Assembly: GCA_937907525.1 (NCBI GenBank)
Contig: CALCIB010000025.1
Location: 1-12,934 of the forward strand
Length of the DNA stretch: 12,934 nt
Source: an uncultured Planctomycetales bacterium
Lineage (GTDB): Bacteria > Planctomycetota > Planctomycetia > Isosphaerales > Isosphaeraceae
Direction of reading: 5' to 3'
In this document: one piece after another, positions 6,651-12,934 of the stretch
Numbering within the stretch: the stretch's first letter is position 1
Layout: each line of letters begins with the position of its first letter
Program-made: the position numbers and the translations under genes
Notes under the pieces: model-generated
Told to the model about the DNA's origin: nothing
Database searches by the model: none
Seen by the model: only the letters and a program-made list of their open reading frames with translations

Positions 6651-9612
6651 AATCCACGAAGACGAACTCGCTCATGTTCAAGATCACCCGGCAGGCGCTG
6701 GCGACGCCGTGCTCGGCGGCCAGGGCGTCGAGGCCGTCCAGCTCGTCGGGGTCGGGCTCGCGGGCGAGCGCCAGGGCGAAGGCGCGCGCGATCCGGGCGC
6801 GGCGGTCGCCGACGCGCTCGACGCGAGCGGCCAGGGCCTTCGCGGCGGTCAGCATCAGGCCGTTGTTGTACAGGGCGAGCGCCTGAAGCGGCGAGACCGA
6901 CTCGCCCCGCTTCTCCACCCGCATCGACGGGTCGGCGCAGTCGAGGACCGTCATGAACGGCTCGGGCCGCGAGCGAGCCAGGAAGCGGTAGATCGCGCGG
7001 CGGCGGATCGAGGGGTCGTCGGGACGCATCAACTCGTATTCGTAGTGCGGCGAGTGCTCCGGCCGCTCCAGCACGAAATCCCGGAACGGCGGGCCGTACA
7101 TCGTCGGGTCGAGCAGGCCGGATACGGCCAGGACGGAATCGCGGACGGCCTCCGCCTCCAGCTTGCGGCGGACGCCGCGCCAGAGGAAGGCGTCGCCGGA
7201 GTCGATCGCCTCGGCCGCCGGGTCGCCGGTGGAGACCTGGCGGTACGCCGCGCTCGTGACGATGAGCCGATGCAGGGCCTTGAGCGAACGCCCGCCGTCG
7301 CGGAACTCGGCGGCGAGCCAGTCGAGCAACTCGGGATGCGTCGGCGGCACGCCCATCTTGCCGAAGTCGCTGGGGGTGGCGACGATCCCCCGGCCGAAAT
7401 GGTACTGCCAGACGCGATTGACGATCACCCGCCACGTCAGCGGATTGCGCTCGTCCACCAGCCACCGCGCCAGCGCCGCGCGACGCTCGGACTCGGGGCG
7501 GTCGGGCGCGACGTGGAGATCGCCGGAGAGCCCGCGGAAGACGTTCAGAGCGCCGGGGCCGACCTCCTGGAGCGGCCGGTCGACGTCGCCGCGGTCGAGG
7601 ACGAAGATGCGACGGGGACGGCCGCCGTCGGGGCCGGTGCCGCGGAACGGGGAGTCGCCGCCGTCGTGGATCGTCGCGGCGTAGACCATGCTCGGCGGCG
7701 GCAGCGCCGACCGCTCGGCGTCGAGACGCGCCAGGTCCGCCTCGGCCGCCTTCAAGTCCGCCAGGAGCGCGGGGGCGACGGCCCTCGCCAGGTACGCCTC
7801 GCGCGCGGCCTGGAGCGCGTCCAGATGGCCGCCGCCCAGGTCGGGGGCGACGCCGTCGACGAGGTTCGCCGCGCGCCATCGCGGCGGGGCCTCGATCGAG
7901 TCCAGCGCCGAGACGGCCGCCCCCGCGGCGGCGTTGGCGCCGGAGCGGTCGAAGACCTCAAGCTCGGCCAGGGCGAAGTTATAATCGTTCTGGCGCTCGG
8001 CCAGCCGGACGGCGGTGACCCGGACGTGACGCCCGGTCGCCCGGGTTGGGAACGCCTGGGGGGTCACGCCGGGGTTCGGCTCGTCGGCTTGCGAGCGATC
8101 CGCGATCGCCACGACCCCGCGCGCGAACGTGGGGTCGTCGGCCGCCTCGACCTTGTAGCGGACGGGGAAGCCGAAGCCGTCGCCGATGCCGTTGAAGTCG
8201 TCGCGGCAGGGGTGAAGGACGACGCGGGCGATCTCGACGGGCCGCCCCAGATCGACCTGGACCCACTTGGCGACGTCGTCGCGCGGCGCCAGGTCGGCGT
8301 GATAGCCGTACTCGGGGCGGTCGTCGGGCGATCGCGCCGCGGCGACCATGCGGTCGAGTTCCCCCAGCGCGGGACCGGCCCGGGCGGTGATCGCGGCGGT
8401 CAGGCGGTCCCGATTCCGTTCGGCTTCGGCCTTGCGGGCGAGCAGCTCGCGGGCCCGGCGGGTGGTGGCGACGTCGGGATAATACGGGCGATCGGCGCGG
8501 TCGACGGCGGCGAAGACGGCTTGAAGCTGGAAATACTCCTCCTGGGAGATCGGGTCGAACTTGTGGTTGTGGCACTGGGCGCAGCCGGCGGTCAGGCCGA
8601 CGAACGTGTTCATGACCGTCTGGACCACGTCGTCGCGATCCAGGTGGCGGGCGACCTTGCCGTCGGACTTGGTCTCCGGCACCTCGGCGTGGCCCACGAA
8701 GTCCCACGGCCCGGCCGCCAGGAAGCCCAGGGCCGTGATCGCGTCGGGGTCGTCGGGATACAGCGCGTCTCCGGCGATCTGCTCCGCGACGAAGCGGTCG
8801 AACGGCTTGTCGGCGTTGAACGCGCGGACGACGTAGTCGCGATACGGCCAGGCGTTGGGCCGGGGCTTGTCCTTGTCGTAGCCGTGCGAGTCGCCGTAAT
8901 GGGCCACGTCCAGCCAGTGCCGCGCCCAGCGCTCGCCGTGGCGCGGGCTGTCCAGCAGACGGTCGACCAGTTCCTCATACGCCGTCGGATCGGGATCGGC
9001 GACGAACGCGGCGACCTCCTCGGGCGAGGGGGGCAGTCCGGTCAGGTCGAAGTAGAGCCGGCGGGCGAGCGTCCGGCGATCGGCCTGGGGCGAGGGCTTC
9101 AAGCCCTTCTCGACCAGCTTGGCGCGGAGGAAGGCGTCGATCGGGTTGCGCGCGGCGGGGGCGTCGGGGAAGTCGACGGCGGCGGGGACGTCGGGGCGGT
9201 TCAAGGCTTGCAGCGACCACCACGAGCGGGGGTCGTCGCCGTCCTCGGGCCATTCGGCGCCCTGGTCGATCCAGGCCTTCAAGACCGCGATCTGCTCGGA
9301 GGTGAGCCGTTCGCCCTTCGGCGGCATGACGCGGTCGGGGTCCTCGCCGGAGACGAGTTGGACCATCAAGCTGTTCTCGCCGTCGCCCGGCTCGATGGCC
9401 GCGCCCTCGTCGCCGCCGCGGAGGGCGGACTTCTTGCGGTCCAGCCGCAAGCCAGCCTTGCGGGTCTCCGGCCCGTGGCAGACGACGCAGCGGGCCGAGA
9501 AGATCGGCCGGATCTCGGCGTCGAAGTCGACCGGCCGATCGGCGGGATCGTCGGCGAGGGCCGGCGCGACCAGCATGAACCCCAGCGCCGCGAGCGACAA
9601 GGATCGAACCAT
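6649..9612 (-). CDS. PSCyt1-DUF1549-discoidin-like-DUF1553 (PSD1) cytochrome-like protein
   Basis: The 987-residue exported protein has the planctomycete PSCyt architecture. A signal peptide ends near ALA (18-20). PSCyt1, a cytochrome c-like domain (about 28-120), shows heme motif CVVCH (42-46) and a likely Met ligand in VMPPKG (M96). DUF1549/PSCyt2 (about 154-365) ends in a second CxxCH, CAQCH (344-348). A galactose-binding/F5-8 type C-like segment follows (about 445-557; KWVQVDLGRPVEIARVVL). DUF1553/PSD1 (about 665-930) contains NPLTWRVIVNRVWQYHFG. The biochemical role of the family is unproven; heme binding and carbohydrate-surface roles are inferred. The ATG at 9612 is preferred: it starts the signal peptide and has GGAG 9 nt upstream, whereas an in-frame start at 9663 would put 17 residues before it. 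It probably heads the operon with the SUKH, DUF1501 and membrane-protein genes. No frameshift is seen. Confidence 0.95.
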   Translation of the reverse strand: MVRSLSLAALGFMLVAPALADDPADRPVDFDAEIRPIFSARCVVCHGPETRKAGLRLDRKKSALRGGDEGAAIEPGDGENSLMVQLVSGEDPDRVMPPKGERLTSEQIAVLKAWIDQGAEWPEDGDDPRSWWSLQALNRPDVPAAVDFPDAPAARNPIDAFLRAKLVEKGLKPSPQADRRTLARRLYFDLTGLPPSPEEVAAFVADPDPTAYEELVDRLLDSPRHGERWARHWLDVAHYGDSHGYDKDKPRPNAWPYRDYVVRAFNADKPFDRFVAEQIAGDALYPDDPDAITALGFLAAGPWDFVGHAEVPETKSDGKVARHLDRDDVVQTVMNTFVGLTAGCAQCHNHKFDPISQEEYFQLQAVFAAVDRADRPYYPDVATTRRARELLARKAEAERNRDRLTAAITARAGPALGELDRMVAAARSPDDRPEYGYHADLAPRDDVAKWVQVDLGRPVEIARVVLHPCRDDFNGIGDGFGFPVRYKVEAADDPTFARGVVAIADRSQADEPNPGVTPQAFPTRATGRHVRVTAVRLAERQNDYNFALAELEVFDRSGANAAAGAAVSALDSIEAPPRWRAANLVDGVAPDLGGGHLDALQAAREAYLARAVAPALLADLKAAEADLARLDAERSALPPPSMVYAATIHDGGDSPFRGTGPDGGRPRRIFVLDRGDVDRPLQEVGPGALNVFRGLSGDLHVAPDRPESERRAALARWLVDERNPLTWRVIVNRVWQYHFGRGIVATPSDFGKMGVPPTHPELLDWLAAEFRDGGRSLKALHRLIVTSAAYRQVSTGDPAAEAIDSGDAFLWRGVRRKLEAEAVRDSVLAVSGLLDPTMYGPPFRDFVLERPEHSPHYEYELMRPDDPSIRRRAIYRFLARSRPEPFMTVLDCADPSMRVEKRGESVSPLQALALYNNGLMLTAAKALAARVERVGDRRARIARAFALALAREPDPDELDGLDALAAEHGVASACRVILNMSEFVFVD

Positions 9613-9671
9613 GACCGACGTCTCCGGGGCCTTGTTCGCGAGCCCGAGGGAAATCGCCATCATAGCCCGAT

Positions 9672-9684
9672 CCCGGCCGCCGGG
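9672..9684 (-). terminator. Short GC hairpin after the LEPR-XLL gene
   Basis: CCCGG pairs with CCGGG around a three-base loop about 10 nt past the stop codon of the 9694-11856 gene. It lies in the 81-nt gap before the PSCyt/PSD1 gene. There is no T-tract, so it may be a weak terminator or chance in GC-rich DNA. The same gap would have to carry any promoter of the PSCyt operon, but none is clear. Confidence 0.2.
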
Positions 9685-9693
9685 CGAGGGGGG

Positions 9694-11856
9694 TCAAGGC
9701 TGGGGTCGGTTGCGGGTCTGCGAGAGCGGGCCGACCTGCTGAAGATTGGGAATCAAGGTCACGGCGCCGCGGCTGGCGGCGGTTCGCTCGGTCGACCCGA
9801 TGAAGACGTTGTCGCGGTGGACGATCCGGACGTGATTGACCGGCTCGCCGATGATCGTGGAGTTGCTCATCTTCTGGAACGAGACCAGGTTCAGGAACCC
9901 GGAGTCGTTCAGGACGAGGCCGTTGGCGCTGGTCCCGTGGACCGACTGGATCGTCCCCTGGACGTCGATGATGACCGAGGCGGCCAGGTCGGGCCGGAAG
10001 CTCTCGCTGAGGGCCGAGAGTTGATCGGGGTAGTTCAGCGTGATCGTTCCGCGCGGGGTCGCCGTGACCTGGCTTTGCAATCGGATGGTGTTGGCCGCGG
10101 CGGCCCCGTTGGCCAGGCCGGTGTTGACGGCGAGACTGCGGTCGACGCTCCCCATCGAGGTCGCGACGTCGTCGGGGTTCCCCGCGGGGATCGGCACGAA
10201 GGGGGTGGACGCCTGCTGCTGCACGGTCGCGAAGGAGTTGACGACGTTCTGGCCGCCGTTGGCGGAGGGCTTCGTCGCGGTCACCGAGACGTTCAGGAAG
10301 CCGAGTTGGTTCTCAAGCGGCTGGAGCGTGTTGTAGGTGCCGGCGACCGACGTGTAGACGTTGACCGACGCCGGGATGCCCGTGAGCCCGCCCAGGAGCG
10401 ACAGCCCCGCCGGAGGCGCGTAAGGCGCGGGATTCCCCGCCGGAGCGACGGCGTGCCCGGCGGCGAGGCTGGCCGTGACGTCGATCTGCTGAAGCTGGTT
10501 GGCGCTCGGGCCGCCGATGACCGTGAAGACGTCGGTGGAGCCGGTGGCGAAGAACCCGGCCGGCACGGTGAACGAGCCCAGGTCCGCGCCGTAGGTCGCG
10601 TCGTAGGCCGTGATCGTCGAGCCGGTGTTGACCAGGAGCGCCAGGCGGCCGGCGTCGCGGCCCAGCGACAGGCCGACGTCGGCCGGCGCGCCGGGCACGA
10701 CGATCGGCGCGAACGAGCCGTCGACGGCCCCGGTCCCGTCGTTGAGGTTCAGTTGGAACCGCAGGACCTGGCCGGTGGCCGGGTCGTAGCCGAAGATCCT
10801 GGGGTCGGTCTGAAGGTTGACGGGGGCCGTCAGCGCGCCATCGACCCGGTCGATGGCGACGACCACGCCCGGCGGCGGCGGCGGAAGGCCGGGGTCGCCG
10901 TGGGTCGTCTGAAGCAGGACGTTGCCGGCGGAGATGATCTCGCCGTCGCCGCCGGCGAGCGTCTGGACCAGGAAGAGGTTGCTGATGATCGGGTTGGCCC
11001 CGGTCTGCACCGTGCCCGTCAGCCCCGACTGAGACGTGGACCCGGGCGGGTTGACGTTGATGACGTTGGCCAGGCTGGCGTTATAAGTCGGCGTGTTCCC
11101 CCGCGCGTCGTAGCGGTCGGAGGCCGGCTCCATCCCGGTCAGCTCGCGAAGCTGGATCTGCGAGCCGGCCGCGGCCGATTGCAGGCCCAGCACGCCGACG
11201 CCGGCCTCCAGGTTGATCGTGCCGCCGGGGATCAGGTCGTATTGCCGCAGGTTGACCATGCCGATGACCGGCGAGCCGATCCCGCTCAGGTCGCCCTGGG
11301 TGCCGGACGACGCCATCGTCTGGCTGAAGACGCTCGCCAACGGGGCGCGGCCGTCGCCCCCCTGGACGTTCGACACGATCTTGGTGTAAGCGTTCGACAG
11401 GCCGAAGCGGAGGTTGAGCGCCCCGGAGGAGTCGACGTAGGTCCCCTGCAAGCTGCCGCGGCCCTGGATCGAAAGGGTGGCCACGCCCCCACCGGGCGTC
11501 CGGTAGGTGAACTGCTGGTAGTTCTTGCGGAACGTCCCGCCCCCCTGCCGGAGGACCGGCGTCGGCTGCACCGGCGAGGGCCCCGCCTGCGCCGGAACCG
11601 CCTGCAACTCCGCGGGCGAACCGGGCGCCGCCGCCACGGCGCGCGTCATGGCGGAAGCCGAGTACGGGACCGCCGTCCGTGCCGCCGCGGGCGCGGGCGG
11701 ATCGATCCCGGCCACCGTGAGCGGGTCGACTCCCGCACCCATTCCCGGCGCGCCGAAGGCGTCGACGCTCATGACCAGCCGACTCTCCAAACCCTCCATG
11801 ACGGGCAGGGTCCGGCGCGGCCGGCGCCTCCCGACGTCCAAAGGCGAGCGTCCCAT
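9694..11856 (-). CDS. Exported beta-rich protein with LEPR-XLL-like N-terminus
   Basis: The 720-residue protein starts with an Arg-rich stretch followed by LPVMEGLESRLVMS (17-30). This resembles the LEPR-XLL targeting motif (LE-x-R-x-LLS) of large exported planctomycete proteins, although Met replaces the second Leu and no classical hydrophobic signal is present. After a Pro/Ala linker (about 40-105) the chain is rich in Gly, Ser, Thr, Asn and Val, with short alternating strands typical of a beta-helix or propeller. Examples are GGGVATLSIQGRGSLQGTYV (122-141) and FGYDPATGQVLRFQLNLNDG (355-374). I find no catalytic motif. The start is supported by AGGAGAGG 5 nt before the ATG. It is probably transcribed from the divergent region to its right. 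Probably a surface or secreted structural protein; substrate and partner are unknown. Confidence 0.85.
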   Translation of the reverse strand: MGRSPLDVGRRRPRRTLPVMEGLESRLVMSVDAFGAPGMGAGVDPLTVAGIDPPAPAAARTAVPYSASAMTRAVAAAPGSPAELQAVPAQAGPSPVQPTPVLRQGGGTFRKNYQQFTYRTPGGGVATLSIQGRGSLQGTYVDSSGALNLRFGLSNAYTKIVSNVQGGDGRAPLASVFSQTMASSGTQGDLSGIGSPVIGMVNLRQYDLIPGGTINLEAGVGVLGLQSAAAGSQIQLRELTGMEPASDRYDARGNTPTYNASLANVINVNPPGSTSQSGLTGTVQTGANPIISNLFLVQTLAGGDGEIISAGNVLLQTTHGDPGLPPPPPGVVVAIDRVDGALTAPVNLQTDPRIFGYDPATGQVLRFQLNLNDGTGAVDGSFAPIVVPGAPADVGLSLGRDAGRLALLVNTGSTITAYDATYGADLGSFTVPAGFFATGSTDVFTVIGGPSANQLQQIDVTASLAAGHAVAPAGNPAPYAPPAGLSLLGGLTGIPASVNVYTSVAGTYNTLQPLENQLGFLNVSVTATKPSANGGQNVVNSFATVQQQASTPFVPIPAGNPDDVATSMGSVDRSLAVNTGLANGAAAANTIRLQSQVTATPRGTITLNYPDQLSALSESFRPDLAASVIIDVQGTIQSVHGTSANGLVLNDSGFLNLVSFQKMSNSTIIGEPVNHVRIVHRDNVFIGSTERTAASRGAVTLIPNLQQVGPLSQTRNRPQP

Positions 11857-12189
11857 CGCGTCCTCTCCTGAGACCTGGCCGGGCGACGCCGCCGCCCCCG
11901 CGCTTCCGTGGCTTACCTCCTATGATTTCGGCAATCCGGGCCTTCGGCATAACTCGTCCCGCCCCGACTTCCGATCGAACGCCCGCGACCAAACCCGAGG
12001 CCGGCCGCGATCGTCCCCTAGCGGCCGCGATTTACGGCCGTTACATTGGCGGGAAACGTCCGCCGCGACGTACTGGAAGGCGGGAGGCGGAACCGACGTC
12101 GAAGGCGACGCCGGGACGACGCCCCGCCGCGGTCGCGCCCGCCGCCGCGGGACGACCGGCGAGGGAAACGAGTCGAGCAAAGGAGAACG
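11857..12189. promoter_or_regulatory. Divergent intergenic region
   Basis: This 333-nt non-coding stretch separates two genes that point away from each other, so it should hold both promoters. It is somewhat richer in A/T near 11915-11955 and 12029-12060 than the coding DNA around it, but I see no convincing -35/-10 pair. An orphan AGGAGG occurs on the minus strand at 11918-11923 without a suitable start codon behind it. Ribosome sites lie at both ends: AGGAGAGG before 11856 (minus) and AAAGGAG before 12190 (plus). A 10-bp direct repeat is at 12002-12031. Confidence 0.5.
12002..12031. repeat. 10-bp direct repeat with 20-bp pitch
   Basis: CGGCCGCGAT occurs at 12002-12011 and again at 12022-12031. 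The pitch of 20 bp is close to two helical turns, which would put both copies on the same DNA face, as with many activator or response-regulator sites. It lies in the divergent promoter region. The half-sites are GC-rich, so chance is possible. Confidence 0.35.
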
Positions 12190-12934
12190 ATGGTGCCGCG
12201 CAGTAATCTCTGGCTGGCCTTGTCCGCGGGCCTGGTGGTGTCCTGGGGGCTCCTGGGAGCGACCGTCGCGACGGCCCAGGAAGCCGTGAAGGAAGAGGCC
12301 AAGCCCGCCGAGGCCAAACCCGCCGACGCCCCCAAGGAGGAAGCCAAACCCGCCGACGCCCCCAAGGAGGAGGCCAAACCCGCCGAGGAGCCGAAGAAGG
12401 AAGAGGCCTCCGCCGAGGCCGCCCCGCCGACGGTCCCCCCCGAGGTCGAGGCCAAGCTCGAAGTCGCCCGCCGCGCCGTCGCCGAGGCGATCGTCGCCGC
12501 CCAGGACGCCGGCCTGGTCGACACCTCCATCGAGCCGCCGCCGATCCTCGACATCCTCGTCCGCGGCTACGCCGACGACGCCAAAGTCCTCAAGAACAAG
12601 GACGGCAAGAAGCCCTACGCCGTCTCTCCCGAGGTCTTCGCCGCCTGGTTCACCAGCTACGGCCACCTCGACGGCGTCGACTACGTCAAGGACGTCCGGA
12701 TCCTCAACCCCAACGCCGGCCTGAAGGCCCTCTTCGACCAGCGGGCCGCCATCCTCAACCGCCACCTCGACGCCGTCCGCAAGGAAAAGGCCGACGCCCC
12801 CAAGGCCGAGGAAGCCAAACCCGCCGAGGAACCCAAGAAGGAAGAGGCCAAGCCCGCCGAGGAACCCAAGAAGGAAGAGGCCAAGCCCGCCGAGGAGCCC
12901 AAGGCCGAGGAAGCCAAGCCCGCCGAGGAGCCCA
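12190..12934 (+). CDS. Exported Lys/Pro/Ala/Glu-repeat protein, 3' truncated by window
   Basis: An open frame runs from the ATG at 12190 to the window edge (248 codons seen, no stop). AAAGGAG lies 4 nt upstream. A signal peptide covers about residues 1-30, with likely cleavage after ATAQ. Next come AKPADAPKEE-type repeats (31-72), a non-repetitive core (about 82-200) and a second charged array of EEPKKEEAKPA units from about 206 to the end. The core contains helical EVEAKLEVARRAVAEAIVAA, then PPILDILVRGYADD and SPEVFAAWFTSYGHLDGVDY. I recognise no family. Lys/Pro/Ala/Glu arrays are usually extended and disordered, suited to spanning the periplasm or binding polyanions; that is inference. It is the only plus-strand gene here and is divergently transcribed from the LEPR-XLL gene. 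Confidence 0.8.
   Translation, partial: MVPRSNLWLALSAGLVVSWGLLGATVATAQEAVKEEAKPAEAKPADAPKEEAKPADAPKEEAKPAEEPKKEEASAEAAPPTVPPEVEAKLEVARRAVAEAIVAAQDAGLVDTSIEPPPILDILVRGYADDAKVLKNKDGKKPYAVSPEVFAAWFTSYGHLDGVDYVKDVRILNPNAGLKALFDQRAAILNRHLDAVRKEKADAPKAEEAKPAEEPKKEEAKPAEEPKKEEAKPAEEPKAEEAKPAEEP
12313..12402 (+). repeat. Three 30-bp tandem repeats in coding sequence
   Basis: Units at 12313-12342, 12343-12372 and 12373-12402 encode AKPADAPKEE, AKPADAPKEE and AKPAEEPKKE. The first two differ at one base and the third has diverged. The 30-bp period keeps the frame, so copy number could change without breaking the protein. Confidence 0.8.
12808..12934 (+). repeat. 33-bp tandem repeat array, runs off the window
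   Basis: Units at 12808-12840, 12841-12873, 12874-12906 and 12907-12934 (incomplete) encode variants of the 11-residue unit EEAKPAEEPKK. The copies are nearly identical, which suggests recent expansion or gene conversion. The array continues beyond the window, so its full copy number is unknown. Confidence 0.85.

Noticed and set aside
6100..11871. A 1923-codon plus-strand open frame antisense to three genes
   Set aside because: It is antisense to the SUKH, PSCyt/PSD1 and LEPR-XLL genes, whose minus-strand proteins show clear domains and ribosome sites. Its translation is Gly/Arg/Val/Asp-rich with no domain. In GC-rich DNA the opposite frame often lacks stops, so its length is a codon-bias effect.
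11081..11992. Minus-strand open frame starting upstream of the LEPR-XLL gene
   Set aside because: It overlaps the first part of that gene in another frame with Gly/Arg-rich translation. AGGAGAGG before 11856 supports the accepted gene. The orphan AGGAGG near 11920 has no fitting start codon.
12046..12075. Possible -35/-10 promoter (TTGGCG ... TACTGG) before the 12190 gene
   Set aside because: The spacing is about 19 bp and both boxes match poorly. In GC-rich DNA this cannot be told from chance.
12681..12917. Minus-strand open frame with Ser/Leu/Ala repeats
   Set aside because: It is the reverse-strand image of the Lys/Pro/Ala/Glu tandem repeat array. The plus frame has a signal peptide, a ribosome site and a unique core.
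12808..12934. Possible CRISPR-like array at the right edge
   Set aside because: The 33-bp units are contiguous without spacers and are in frame within a protein, so this is a coding tandem repeat.

Overview
The window is GC-rich and reads as a chromosome segment from a planctomycete, probably of the Isosphaeraceae type (for example Paludisphaera or Singulisphaera). That placement is an inference from gene content: a PSCyt1-PSCyt2(DUF1549)-PSD1(DUF1553) protein, a Tat-exported DUF1501 protein, and an exported protein with a LEPR-XLL-like N-terminus. These families are strongly expanded in Planctomycetota. I saw no rRNA, tRNA, CRISPR array, insertion sequence or phage gene.

All genes but one lie on the minus strand, so read from right to left. 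At the far right, 12190 to the window end holds the only plus-strand gene, an exported Lys/Pro/Ala/Glu-repeat protein cut by the window edge. A 333-base divergent intergenic region separates it from a 720-residue LEPR-XLL-type exported protein (9694-11856). Next comes a tightly packed unit: the PSCyt/PSD1 protein (6649-9612), a SUKH (SMI1/KNR4) domain protein (6022-6639), the DUF1501 protein (4556-6025) and a four-helix membrane protein (3946-4527). The spacings are 9 nt, a 4-nt ATGA overlap and 28 nt, so the four are probably co-transcribed. PSCyt/PSD1 and DUF1501 genes normally sit next to each other, and the SUKH gene between them is the oddity of this unit.

The left third holds two translationally coupled genes (1244-3814, then 189-1244). 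Each encodes a single N-terminal membrane anchor, a Pro/Glu-rich spacer, a coiled coil and a periplasmic-type alpha/beta domain. The larger protein carries two copies of that domain around a roughly 430-residue Gly/Ala/Ser-rich linker, and the smaller one carries a third, diverged copy. The layout resembles ExbD/TolR and TonB, but no ExbB/TolQ motor gene is in the window. The operon ends at three consecutive hairpins (80-138) that look like a dispersed intergenic repeat.

Likely overall theme (inference): cell-envelope and exported proteins. These are a cytochrome-like extracytoplasmic protein with its Tat-exported partner, surface or secreted repeat proteins, and an envelope-spanning protein pair of unknown function. 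The strongest candidates for something undescribed are the SUKH gene inside the PSCyt/DUF1501 unit and the three-copy ExbD-like domain pair.
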